Shown piece after piece: positions 15,963 to 23,674 of a stretch of DNA of 28,285 nt. The stretch's first letter is position 1. Every line of letters starts with the position of its first letter. The translations under genes were made by a program, and so were the position numbers. The stretch is taken from the NCBI GenBank assembly GCA_964571815.1, contig CAZNDN010000042.1:1-28285 (forward strand), read 5' to 3'. Origin of the DNA: CAZNDN01 sp964571815 (GTDB taxonomy: Bacteria > Fibrobacterota > Chitinivibrionia > Chitinivibrionales > WJKA01). The notes beneath the pieces were generated by a model. The model worked only from the letters and a program-made list of their open reading frames with translations. It was not told where the DNA came from and searched no databases.

Positions 15963-16343
15963 TCACCGGTACTTCTTGTCGGCGATTATCCCCCGAATCT
16001 GCTTCAAAGTGGTTCGCTGCTCTTCGGGTGAGAGCTGGTCGAAGAGGTCGAGAAGGTTTGCGGCCCGAGTGTTGCCGTGCCTTGATTTTTTGCCATTGAT
16101 CGGCTCGACGTCGGTCTTTATCTCCTCCATACCGAGTAACTCATCGACACTAACCCCGAAAAAGCGGGCGATACCGGGCAGGCGTTCGGTCGGCGGGACC
16201 GCTTTGGCCGTCTCGTAGTCGGAAACAATCTTCTGCGTCAAGCCCAGACTTTTGGCAAGCTGTGGCTGGGTCAAGCCTCTGGCTTTGCGCAGGCGCTTGA
16301 GGTTCTCTCCTATATGCGTCATGATCAAAAAATAATCACACAT
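15963..16343 (-). CDS. XRE-family helix-turn-helix repressor
   Basis: A 126-residue DNA-binding protein read leftward. The N-terminal half is a clear Cro/C1-type domain (IGENLKRLRKARGLTQPQLA, KSLGLTQKIVSDYE) ending in ARFFGVSVDELLGM. The C-terminal part (AANLLDLFDQLSPEEQRTTL) is a short helical tail probably used for dimerisation. I chose ATG 16343 because AAGGG lies 7 bases upstream. The ATG at 16322 would begin closer to the domain but has no ribosome site. It lies in an AT-rich patch and is divergent from the DUF5659 gene, a layout typical of the repressor of a phage or integrative element. Confidence 0.85.
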   Translation of the reverse strand: MCDYFLIMTHIGENLKRLRKARGLTQPQLAKSLGLTQKIVSDYETAKAVPPTERLPGIARFFGVSVDELLGMEEIKTDVEPINGKKSRHGNTRAANLLDLFDQLSPEEQRTTLKQIRGIIADKKYR

Positions 16344-16405
16344 TTTTTAACCCTTGCAGGAATATACATCAAATATCTATTTTGCTTAAAACATAAAAAA
16401 TGCTA

Positions 16406-16419
16406 TTTTGACTTTTGAC
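16406..16419. promoter_or_regulatory. Tandem TTTTGAC heptamer in the divergent control region
   Basis: Two exact copies of TTTTGAC abut at 16406-16412 and 16413-16419, between the leftward XRE gene and the rightward DUF5659 gene. They could be binding sites for the XRE protein. The second also forms a TTGACA hexamer, but no matching -10 element follows at normal spacing. Confidence 0.3.
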
Positions 16420-16514
16420 AGGTTTTTGGGCATCACGAAAAAAAAGGCCTCCCGGCGTCCTCTGGAAAAGTGCACCAGTCGGCCTGAAGATAACGCCCGA
16501 AAGGGGGCGCATCG

Positions 16515-16886
16515 ATGTCTAAAAAATACCTTTCCGCAGCAGAACCGGCCATAGTTACCAACGACCTTTTCCTGGCGGCCTTCCTCTCGACAGTCGGTTG
16601 CACGCTCGACAGTATCGAGAAGAACCGGCGGCGACAGGTGTCGTTCGTGTTCACGGGTGAGCGGGTCCGGGAGCTGCGGGAAGCCTACCGTACCGGACCG
16701 GTCCGGCTGGACGTGCGCCTTTTTGGGGAAAATCTCAACCGGCTTCGCGACCTTCTCGCCGAGACGGTCGCGAGCCACCAACCCGAAGAAAGGAGCGCAT
16801 CCCATGGTTCGACACGGCTCACCACAGGTGCCCGGACAAGGAGCTTCGAGTCCCAGTCCCGCGTCTCGTCTCTCGCGCACGCCTGA
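16515..16886 (+). CDS. DUF5659-type small protein
   Basis: A 123-residue frame. The part NDLFLAAFLSTVGCTLDSIE, with QVSFVFTGERVRELREAYRT and RLFGENLNRLRDLL, matches the small domain DUF5659. That domain has no known function and is often found near primase-like genes of mobile elements. The family usually ends near residue 90. Here the frame runs about 30 residues further, through the start of the next gene, with random composition (Ser/Arg/Thr-rich), so the natural stop may have been lost. The ATG at 16515 follows AAGGGGG. It lies first in a rightward series with the primase-like remnant. Confidence 0.7.
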   Translation: MSKKYLSAAEPAIVTNDLFLAAFLSTVGCTLDSIEKNRRRQVSFVFTGERVRELREAYRTGPVRLDVRLFGENLNRLRDLLAETVASHQPEERSASHGSTRLTTGARTRSFESQSRVSSLAHA

Positions 16887-17285
16887 AGGTCTCTCTTTTT
16901 TACCGGTGAGTGCCTGACCTACCGGGTTACCGGTCTGACAAGCTACAGCCTCGACCGCCTGCGCATTACCCTCAAAGCCTACAAGCCCGAAGAACCCGCA
17001 TCGTTCCAGATCGACACACTCGACCTCTACTACAGCCGCACCAGGGAAGCCTTCACCGACAACTGCGCCAAGTACCTGAAAGTGGAGCAGTCAAAAGTCA
17101 TGGCCGATCTTACCGGGCTTATCGCCGCGCTCGAAGCCGAGCGGATGAGCGCCGCGGATCTCGCCGCGGAAACAACGCATAGCAACCGGAAAAGCTTCTC
17201 CTTCAGCAGTTTGGCCCACCGGAGGTGCGCTGAGACTGACCGCGTATCTGAATACGTGATGCCTATGCCGGCAGTGCGTTTATAG
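16804..17285 (+). pseudogene. Frameshifted, truncated remnant resembling a toprim-type DNA primase
   Basis: A normal gene start is present (AAGGAG at 16790-16795, ATG 16804). It reads 30-odd residues to PEGLSFLPVSA and stops at 16915. One base lost in the T6 run at 16896-16901 explains this. Moving to the other frame there gives FFTGECLTYRVTGLTSYSLD, then LRITLKAY, IDTLDLYYSRTREAF and MADLTGLIAALEAERM, which resembles the central segment of CHC2/toprim-type primases from phages and integrative elements. The usual catalytic zinc-finger and toprim regions are missing, and the frame ends at 17285 in an unrelated tail. Identity is from remembered family patterns. I cannot tell a true mutation from a sequencing error in the homopolymer. 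Confidence 0.5.
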
Positions 17286-17300
17286 CGTATAATAACCACC

Positions 17301-17330
17301 TTGACTTGCCGACGGGGGGGGGCGTATATT
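17301..17330 (+). promoter_or_regulatory. Promoter with a G9 tract in the spacer (possible phase-variable switch)
   Basis: TTGACT (17301-17306) and TATATT (17325-17330) are 18 bases apart. The spacer contains nine consecutive G (17314-17322). Gain or loss of one G would set the spacer to 19 or 17 bases and change promoter strength. This is how several Neisseria and other surface genes vary phase. It lies 81 bases ahead of the small coiled-coil gene and would also serve the tail-fibre-like gene. Confidence 0.6.
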
Positions 17331-17410
17331 AGATTATGCTAAGAGTACACGAACCGTGAACGCTGACAAGACCAGAGTAGTCATATCAGACACAACACAG
17401 AGGAGGTGCC

Positions 17411-17659
17411 ATGCCCAATCGCCCCACGATCAACCCCGACACTGTCCGGCAACAGGCAATCCAGGCAAAGCTCAACGTCTACCAGGCCAAAGAACACTTC
17501 GAGAGTGTACTCAAGAGCTACAACGACCGTCTCGACGACCTGGTTAAGGTGGTGAACCTCATGAAGGGGCGTATCCTGGAGCTGGAAGCAGAGCGGGGTG
17601 AGGCTGAGGAACGCTCCGGAGGCCGGAGCGTTCCCGGACGTGACGCAAAGCCGGAGTGA
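17411..17659 (+). CDS. Small coiled-coil protein, unknown function
   Basis: An 82-residue protein starting at an ATG directly behind AGGAGGTG. Residues 14-62 (QQAIQAKLNVYQAKEHFESV, then YNDRLDDLVKVVNLMKGRIL) form a long heptad-patterned helix, and the last 15 residues are Gly/Arg/Ser-rich. No signal peptide or membrane segment is seen. I know no family for it. It follows the G9-tract promoter and precedes the VGIGT-repeat protein by 119 bases in the same direction. It could be an assembly or chaperone partner of that protein, but nothing in the sequence proves this. Confidence 0.6.
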   Translation: MPNRPTINPDTVRQQAIQAKLNVYQAKEHFESVLKSYNDRLDDLVKVVNLMKGRILELEAERGEAEERSGGRSVPGRDAKPE

Positions 17660-17778
17660 GGGCGATCAGGGCCTGCAGCCGCAGAAGAAAGGGGGTGTCG
17701 CCTATGGATTGATCCTGAAGTGAGAGTGGGTCATGAGAAGACGGTGGTATTGTAAATCATCACAGCAGGAGAAACACA

Positions 17779-19185
17779 ATGGCACAGAATCTTATCGTTG
17801 ATAATGATTGGGGGACAGGCAGTTCCGCGGAGTATGTGAAGAATGACGGTGGGTCAAGCAATCCAAGCCCGCTGTCACTCAGCGATGACCGGGTGGGTAT
17901 CGGCACCACGAGCCCGCAGAAGAATCTGCACCTGCGCGGCACCGGCGATATCAAGGCATCCATTGAATCGACCAATTACCACGCGGCGCTGAATCTGAAG
18001 AACGATCAGCACACGTGGAACCTGCAGGTGCGGGACGAAACCGGGAATCTCCAGGTCATTCAGGACGAATCCCCTTGGAAAGCGTTCCTCGAGTTTTCCA
18101 ACCAGGACGGTCCCATTGTTCGAAACGGCGCGTTCTCGGAGAGCGGGCACGATGCGAAGCTGTCGCTGGGTGATCCGAATCACTACATAAAGTCCGAGTA
18201 CGGGGTGGGGGTCAAGATCGGCTCCTACGACGCCGATCCGGCGGTGACCGTACGGCAGCAGACCGGAAATGTGGGTATCGGCACGACCGATCCCCGGGCC
18301 GAGCTGGACTGCTCCGGTCAGATTCGCGCATTGTCGCACACTCCCTCCTGGCCCTTCCCGGGCGGCGGCAAGGGAGTAGAGCTGGTATACAGTTCCGGGG
18401 ACGACGACGGCAGGGTGATTTCGTGCGAACGGGACGCAAGCGGCGACCCGACATTTCAGAAGCTGAGGATACAGGGTTCGCCGGTGATATTCGACGAGGG
18501 GAAGGTGGGGATCGGGACCGGCAGTCCCGATAGCACGCTCGATGTTGACGGTCAAATAAAACTCAGGGGTGGATCTCCGGGCGCGGGGAAGGTTCTGACC
18601 TCCGACGCCAACGGGGTGGCTTCGTGGCAGACTCCTTCCGGGATGGGTGATTTCAGCGACGGCGGCGAAGCCGGCGGGTCGGACAGGACGCTTGGGAACA
18701 CGGACAACTACGACCTGGGCTTCCTCACGGACAACCAGGTGCGGCTGCAGATTCAGAAGGATGGTAAGGTAGGAATTGGAACCACTGAACCCGGCCAGCT
18801 TCTGGAGATCGAGACCAGCGACTACTACGGAGGTATCCAGTTGACAAACACTGGTACCAACGGTGTAAGCTGGGGCATTCACTCGGTGAACAGCAATGAG
18901 ACCGGGTTTCTCGACGGCTCCCTGGGTATCAGGGACGGCAGCGACTGGAGAGTGGTTGTTAAGGATGGGGGGAATGTGGGGATAGGGACCGCCAACCCGG
19001 AAGCGAAATTGGACGTGAACGGGGGGATCAAGGCTGGTGGACAGACGATCGTTGATTCGGATGGTTTCCTGATGCCAAGGCATTCCAGCAATTCAAATGC
19101 GAAGGCCAACTCCATTTATATCAACTCTTCTACCGGTGAACTGACTTTCAAGGACAGCGGAGGCACTCCTCACGCGCTCTATTGA
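17779..19185 (+). CDS. Tail-fibre/adhesin-like protein with VGIGT repeats
   Basis: A 468-residue protein with five VGIGT-x-x-P motifs at about residues 39, 165, 243, 331 and 400. Most are followed within 10 residues by L-x-V-x-G-x-I (for example TLDVDGQI and KLDVNGGI). This repeat is found in phage long tail-fibre proteins and in bacterial surface proteins that end in an S74 intramolecular chaperone. Here the C-terminus is only FKDSGGTPHALY and no S74 domain is present. No signal peptide is seen, which fits a phage-type structural protein better than a Sec-secreted adhesin. The ATG at 17779 follows AGGAG by 7 bases. A strong hairpin terminator lies 35 bases after the stop. Trimeric fibre formation is inferred from the family. 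Confidence 0.7.
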   Translation: MAQNLIVDNDWGTGSSAEYVKNDGGSSNPSPLSLSDDRVGIGTTSPQKNLHLRGTGDIKASIESTNYHAALNLKNDQHTWNLQVRDETGNLQVIQDESPWKAFLEFSNQDGPIVRNGAFSESGHDAKLSLGDPNHYIKSEYGVGVKIGSYDADPAVTVRQQTGNVGIGTTDPRAELDCSGQIRALSHTPSWPFPGGGKGVELVYSSGDDDGRVISCERDASGDPTFQKLRIQGSPVIFDEGKVGIGTGSPDSTLDVDGQIKLRGGSPGAGKVLTSDANGVASWQTPSGMGDFSDGGEAGGSDRTLGNTDNYDLGFLTDNQVRLQIQKDGKVGIGTTEPGQLLEIETSDYYGGIQLTNTGTNGVSWGIHSVNSNETGFLDGSLGIRDGSDWRVVVKDGGNVGIGTANPEAKLDVNGGIKAGGQTIVDSDGFLMPRHSSNSNAKANSIYINSSTGELTFKDSGGTPHALY

Positions 19186-19220
19186 GGTTTGAGGCGGTAG
19201 TTGAGCGGATAAGGGGTAGG

Positions 19221-19247
19221 GGAGCAGGCTTCCCCTGCTCCTTGTTT
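19221..19247 (+). terminator. Terminator after the VGIGT-repeat gene
   Basis: GGAGCAGG (19221-19228) and CCTGCTCC (19234-19241) form a perfect 8-bp stem with a 5-base loop, followed by TTGTTT. It lies between convergent genes, but the T-rich side serves only the rightward one. Confidence 0.75.
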
Positions 19248-20974
19248 CAGGGGCTTTGGTAGAGTTGTATTCCGTTGTTGTCGGTGACAAATATCTTGTC
19301 GCCAATCACGGCGACATCGCGTGGATAGGATAGCGACTTGGGCCCCCCATCACCAAAGCGGGCCATGAGGTTTCCAGAGACGCTCACGACTGCCACGTAG
19401 TCGCGATCAAAGCCGCCAATTGGGGCGTATACAAGACTGTCCACGACTGACAAACGACAGCCCTGCTTTGAAGCGGCCAACCGCCAACTGTGAAGAAGTG
19501 TGCCGTCGCGCGAATACACTCCGATTGTAGCGTCACGCGTAGACACATACACTTGGCCGCTGGGTAATATGTCAATCCCTCTCCCGCCATCGGGCAATTT
19601 CCACTGGGCAATCGAATCCCCCGCCTGACCAAACACCTGAACGTAGCTTTCGTCACCTGAAGTTGCAACGTACACATGTTGCTCGAGCGACACCGCTATT
19701 GCCGCAGCATTGCCCTTTGTAATCCACGCTGTGTCAAAAGCGCCGGTGACATCAAACTTTTTAACGGCTTTTTGATCGGTTACGTAGATGTTACCCGTGG
19801 TGTCGACGGCAAGGTCAACAGGGGTAATGAACTTTCCAGAGGACTTTCCGATCTTCAGAAGAAATCTGCCGGTGCTGTCAAATTTCTGCACTCGATGGTT
19901 CGCGCCGTCTACAACGAAAAGCTCCCCCAGATCGTTGGCTTCTATACCCACCGGCACCAGGACTTCGCCATCATTCGAGCCTGTTGGCACGAACACCTTT
20001 GAGAATGAAAACGCACTCACCACCTCTACGTCGGCACCTCTGCTCAACAGCCCCTCATTCCCGTTCCTATCCACGGATTTGACCTGATAGGTGTAGGCAT
20101 TGTCCTGCAAAGCGGTAGAATCTCTGAACACCGTATCGCTAATCACCGCCGCATTCAATTGTGCGGGATTTCCCGTTGAATCCGCATGCGTGCGATAGAT
20201 ATTGTATCCTTGAATAAGGCTTGTATCCGCCTGATTCCACGAGAGCGTGACAATCTGTTTAAGAGTATCATAGCTCAGGGACAGACCCTTCACGGTCGGT
20301 ATCCCCGTAAAAGGAAGCTCAAGAGTATCGAGATCCGTGGTATCTGCAGACACCACGGGAATGCTGAACGTGTCGAGCACACTATAGTTATCAAGGCTCG
20401 AAATGATCCGCAAATCATACGCTGCTTCAGCAAGGCTGCTGAACCTGAAGCTTCCGTCAGCTTCTAGCCGTGCAAACCTGTCGATGCCGAAGGCAAGGAC
20501 AAATACCTTCCGTGGATCGCCCCCTTCCGAAAGCCGTATAACACTCTTTATGGCTCCCGCGGGCCGTAATGTGTCCGGAGGCAGGTCCACGGTGGTATCC
20601 GGGTCCTGGACGGTCACCGAATCGATGAGAACGGCATCGTTGCCGCTTGCGGCCTCGATTACGTAGGTCCCGGTGTCCAAAGTGGAGTCGAACATGAACC
20701 GGCCGGAATCATCGGTCATTACCGTCGCGGTATCGGCCATCCTCTTGGGCAGCCCAAAACCGGACGTATCGGCCAGGGTGTTGCGGGGCCGGATAGCCAC
20801 GGCGACGCCCGCGGCGGGCTTGATGCCGTCGGAGCGGTAGAGCCTGCCGGCTACGGCATGCGCATTTCCCGTATCGGTTCCTCCTGCAGTCGAAATCGGG
20901 TCGTTCGTACAGTGGAGTGGTATCCAGATGAACATCGACAGCGTTGCCAGGGCGGTGATCGCAGGGTGTCTCAT
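19247..20974 (-). CDS. Exported lipoprotein-like protein: carboxypeptidase-regulatory, Fn3 and NHL-like propeller
   Basis: A 575-residue exported protein. The N-terminal hydrophobic stretch (ATLSMFIWIPLHC) ends in Cys22, so it may be a lipoprotein, though the lipobox PLHC is not canonical. Next come two beta-sandwich segments of the carboxypeptidase-regulatory type (about 40-125, with VMTDDSGRFMFDSTLDTGTY, and 130-215). A fibronectin-III-like domain follows (about 227-320; IVTLSWNQAD, GYNIYRT, YTYQVKSVDRNGNEG). Last are NHL-like propeller blades (330-575; VPVGIEANDLGELFVVDGAN, TPVDLAVDTTGNIYVTD, YPRDVAVIGDKIFVTDNNG). It probably sits on the cell surface and binds ligands; no enzyme motif is seen. 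Its start overlaps the stop of the TIGR02147 gene (ATGA) and follows AAGGAG, so the two are translationally coupled. Confidence 0.8.
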   Translation of the reverse strand: MRHPAITALATLSMFIWIPLHCTNDPISTAGGTDTGNAHAVAGRLYRSDGIKPAAGVAVAIRPRNTLADTSGFGLPKRMADTATVMTDDSGRFMFDSTLDTGTYVIEAASGNDAVLIDSVTVQDPDTTVDLPPDTLRPAGAIKSVIRLSEGGDPRKVFVLAFGIDRFARLEADGSFRFSSLAEAAYDLRIISSLDNYSVLDTFSIPVVSADTTDLDTLELPFTGIPTVKGLSLSYDTLKQIVTLSWNQADTSLIQGYNIYRTHADSTGNPAQLNAAVISDTVFRDSTALQDNAYTYQVKSVDRNGNEGLLSRGADVEVVSAFSFSKVFVPTGSNDGEVLVPVGIEANDLGELFVVDGANHRVQKFDSTGRFLLKIGKSSGKFITPVDLAVDTTGNIYVTDQKAVKKFDVTGAFDTAWITKGNAAAIAVSLEQHVYVATSGDESYVQVFGQAGDSIAQWKLPDGGRGIDILPSGQVYVSTRDATIGVYSRDGTLLHSWRLAASKQGCRLSVVDSLVYAPIGGFDRDYVAVVSVSGNLMARFGDGGPKSLSYPRDVAVIGDKIFVTDNNGIQLYQSP

Positions 20975-21810
20975 GATTTCTTCTCCTTTTTCTTCGGATT
21001 CCTGGTTACCGGAAATGCCTGGAAATTCACCTGGTACACTCTCTCGCCCGAAGGTTCCGAATCGGAGAGCGCCAGAAGCGTTTTTCGCAACTCAAGGATT
21101 TTCGCACGGATCGTCTCGAAAGCATCGGCGGAGAGATAGACGGTCGACGATGTGATGCTGCGCTCCCGGCTCGGAATACGGTCCAGGGCCTCCACTCCGA
21201 GCTTGCCCATGGCCCGATGGAAGTTGCGGACGGTTACGGAGGCGACTTCCGGCTCGGTGCCGACAAGCTTCGAGGTCTGCACGTACCGCTCGCCCTCTTT
21301 TCGTATGAACCCCAGTTTGACCAACAGCTCCACCGAGCGTTTCGCCCGGGCGGTGGTGATCGGGGGAAGAAGCGAGGCGGCCAGTTTGGAAACATCTCCG
21401 TGGAAATCCGGCGATGTCACCAGTTCGCGAATCACCGGGTTATACCAGTTGCAGTAGTACTCATAGCGCGCTTCTTCGATCGTATCCACCTTTGCATTTC
21501 CGCGAAGGGCCATCATGCGGGAGAAGTGTCGCTCTTCTTCCCGGGCGGTTCGGGCCTGGGCGAAATTGACCATGTTCTCGAAATAGTCCGCTTCCCGCGG
21601 TGAATGCCGGAATACTTCGGAGAGCTTGAGACGCAGACTCCCGCTCAGGTTGCGCTTACCCTGCATAACCAGAAGAATGAAATTGGATGTGGAAAGCTCA
21701 AGCCGCTGCGCAAGCCATCGATGAGAAAACCTGGTATCATGCAGCTTCCGATCCTCGAAATACGCTTTCAGGTATGCGCGGTAGTCGGTATACTCGAAAA
21801 TGTTGACCAT
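20971..21810 (-). CDS. TIGR02147-family protein, probable transcriptional regulator
   Basis: A 279-residue protein matching the TIGR02147/DUF4423 family, abundant in Fibrobacter and also in Bdellovibrio. The N-terminus (MVNIFEYTDYRAYLKAYFED) and SHRWLAQRLELSTSNFILLV-MQGKRNLS are hallmark segments, and the second reads as a helix-turn-helix. The middle has the family's EYYCNWYNP-VIRELV pattern. The later part has a winged-helix-like block (ARAKRSVELLVKLGFIRKEG) and a C-terminal LSADAFETIRAKILELRK helix. I chose ATG 21810, behind GGAGGAG, and not the longer frame to 21933. The stop overlaps the start of the large exported protein gene downstream, and pairing with such proteins suggests it controls them. 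Mechanism and signal are not known. Confidence 0.85.
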   Translation of the reverse strand: MVNIFEYTDYRAYLKAYFEDRKLHDTRFSHRWLAQRLELSTSNFILLVMQGKRNLSGSLRLKLSEVFRHSPREADYFENMVNFAQARTAREEERHFSRMMALRGNAKVDTIEEARYEYYCNWYNPVIRELVTSPDFHGDVSKLAASLLPPITTARAKRSVELLVKLGFIRKEGERYVQTSKLVGTEPEVASVTVRNFHRAMGKLGVEALDRIPSRERSITSSTVYLSADAFETIRAKILELRKTLLALSDSEPSGERVYQVNFQAFPVTRNPKKKEKKS

Positions 21811-22294
21811 GGCATCTCCTCCGCTCTTGCATGAAGTATACCTCATTCCGGCGGGCTTGTCAATAGCCTTGAACACGTTTTCGTATTCAATCAGAACACA
21901 TAACCGGGCTCGAACCTGCCGATGAATGCGCAATTCTACGGCGTGGCCTCATCCGTGGTTCGAGCGGGGAATCCCGGTGAAGTGGCGTAGCAATGAAGCG
22001 GCGCTGCCCGGCTGCAGCCAATCGCGGGACTCCGGGAATCAGAAACCCGTGTTTCGCGCTCCGGTGGAAAGGAATGAACCGGTCAAGGGGCACGGAGCAG
22101 CCCGCGAAATATGGAGAATCATATAAGATAGCAGGGGAATGTATAGCGTTGTGTTAGAAACGTGTCAGGAATATGCAAGCGTACGGATTGTGGCGGGGGG
22201 AGACAACCCGATTTGCTCATGAACCTCTCACAGAGACGGCATGCACGGTCGGACTATCTTCAAGAGTTCGGCGGGCAATGAACCCGCGGGAGGA
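21811..22294. other. Intergenic stretch with no recognisable gene
   Basis: It separates the leftward TIGR02147 gene from the 3' end of purU. Short frames on both strands have no family pattern. The part from 22094 to 22210 is AT-richer (ATATAAGATAG, AATGTATAG) and may hold a promoter for the leftward operon or a lost gene's edge. A GCGGG/CCCGC hairpin near 22271-22288 lies beyond the purU stop but has no T run. Confidence 0.35.
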
Positions 22295-23146
22295 TCAGTC
22301 GAACACGATCGTCTTGTGCCCGAATCGGATGATCCGGTGTTCGATATAGGCCTGGACCGCATTTGCCAGGGCGATTTTCTCCAGGTTTCTTCCTTTTCGT
22401 TTCAGCAAATCGACACTGTCCTTATGCGTGACCCGCTCGACCACCTGCTCGATAATCGGCCCTTCATCGAGGTCTTCGGTGACAAAATGTGACGTCGCGC
22501 CGATCACCTTGACCCCGCGCTCGTACGCCTGGCGGTACGGGTCGGCCCCTTTGAACGAGGGAAGGAAGCTGTGGTGGATATTGATGATATCCCTGCCGTA
22601 TCCCTCAATGAATGAACCGGAGAGTACCTGCATGTAGCGGGCGAGCGCGAGGAAGTCGGTGCGGTCGCCGAGTGTCTCCAGGATCTGCTTCTCCTGGTGC
22701 GGTTTGGTCTCCCGGGACACGGAGAAGTGGTAAAACGGCACGCCGTAGTGCTCGACGGGGCGTCGCATGTTCTCGTGATTGCTGATCACGCAGGTGAGAT
22801 CGACCGGCAGCTCTCCGCTGTCCCACCGGTAGAGCAGGTCCCAGAGGCAGTGCCCCTGTCGCGAGACGAGAATTCCCATGCGCATGCGCGTGCCGGCATA
22901 GTGGATTTCCCACGAAGCTTCAAGCTCACGGGCGAGGAGATCGAATTCCGATTCCAGCGTCTTCTTCCGGAGCGTGTCGGGATCGAAGAAAAACTCGATG
23001 CGCATGAAGAACCGGCCGCCCCGGGGGTCGGTGCTGTACTGATCGGAGCGAATGATATTTGCGCCCTTGCGGAAAATGAAATCCGACACGCGCGCGATGA
23101 TACCCGTGCGGTCGGGACACTGGATGAGAATGACGGCGGTTTCCAT
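22295..23146 (-). CDS. purU: Formyltetrahydrofolate deformylase PurU
   Basis: A 283-residue cytoplasmic enzyme that hydrolyses 10-formyltetrahydrofolate to formate and tetrahydrofolate, balancing one-carbon pools and feeding formate to PurT-type purine synthesis. An N-terminal ACT domain (ILIQCPDRTGIIARVSDFIF) is followed by the formyltransferase fold. The catalytic set is visible: Asn189 and the His pair in NIHHSFLPSFKGADPY, and Asp227 in TEDLDEGPIIEQ. The length is normal. I chose ATG 23146 because it gives the family start. The frame is open to 23899, but the extra 251 residues are unlike any ACT-domain leader and cover a remnant on the other strand. The ribosome site is weak. It stands alone, with no purine genes beside it. 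Confidence 0.93.
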   Translation of the reverse strand: METAVILIQCPDRTGIIARVSDFIFRKGANIIRSDQYSTDPRGGRFFMRIEFFFDPDTLRKKTLESEFDLLARELEASWEIHYAGTRMRMGILVSRQGHCLWDLLYRWDSGELPVDLTCVISNHENMRRPVEHYGVPFYHFSVSRETKPHQEKQILETLGDRTDFLALARYMQVLSGSFIEGYGRDIINIHHSFLPSFKGADPYRQAYERGVKVIGATSHFVTEDLDEGPIIEQVVERVTHKDSVDLLKRKGRNLEKIALANAVQAYIEHRIIRFGHKTIVFD

Positions 23147-23309
23147 GATTGGCGGATGTCCCGTCGGGTTGCGTGTTTGTAAAGCTCGCAAAAAGGCCTC
23201 CAACCACCATGCCGCGCCAGGCGCATCGGTCGGCGTAGCAAAATACTTTTTCCGGCATTCCCGGGAGGGCATATCCGGTTCGGCGGGAGACATGCGCCGA
23301 CCGGCGCCG

Positions 23310-23512
23310 GGCGGCGACAACCTGTCTGTCGGGTGGCAGCTCCCGGATGTGGTGATGGAGCGACCCACACCGGGTGTACGTCTTTCGCGGGTACCGGTAT
23401 CTCGGCCCACCCGGCAGTTTACGGGTCCCTCTATCTCATGCGCGACATTCGTATCGGCACCCCCGCGGCAGGCAGTGCTCAGGGCACGCACTACCGGGTC
23501 ATACTCAAGTAG
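23310..23512 (+). pseudogene. Short remnant resembling the end of a PA14-type carbohydrate protein
   Basis: Frame 23310-23384 reads GGDNLSVGWQLPD and MERPTPGVRL. This resembles the GGDNLxVGWQLPDGxxERPIPGxRL ending of PA14 domains in bacterial carbohydrate-binding and glycosidase proteins. After a frame change, the stretch from about 23390 to the TAG at 23510 reads GTGISAHPAVYGSLYLMRDI and ends in HYRVILK, which has natural composition. No start or upstream domain remains. I take it as the 3' scrap of a lost rightward gene. The perfect hairpin 31 bases later could have been its 3' structure. The identification is from memory of the family pattern. Confidence 0.4.
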
Positions 23513-23543
23513 TCGATTACCGGTTTGTCCCGCACCGTGAAGG

Positions 23544-23579
23544 CATTCACTCCCGGCGGTTCGCCGCCGGGAGTGAATG
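23544..23579. other. Perfect 16-bp hairpin with TTCG loop
   Basis: CATTCACTCCCGGCGG (23544-23559) and its exact complement (23564-23579) enclose TTCG. No T run follows on either strand, so it is not a standard intrinsic terminator. It lies 95 bases ahead of the GH31 start and just after the PA14-like remnant. On the plus-strand RNA the loop is UUCG; on the other strand it is CGAA. Confidence 0.75.
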
Positions 23580-23674
23580 TTCCATGAATCAACGCAGCAC
23601 CGGTCGCGGTCGATTGGGTATTTTCCTGCACGCGTCCACAGGAGCCCGCAACGGAAAGGAGAAAGATTGGTCCC

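Noticed and set aside
17875..19083. A 402-residue open frame opposite the VGIGT-repeat gene
   Set aside because: Its repeated segments merely mirror the sense repeats, and the sense strand has the ribosome site and terminator.
21900..22290. A possible group II intron or reverse-transcriptase remnant
   Set aside because: I could not find a domain V hairpin, intron ends or an RT motif; the resemblance was only superficial.
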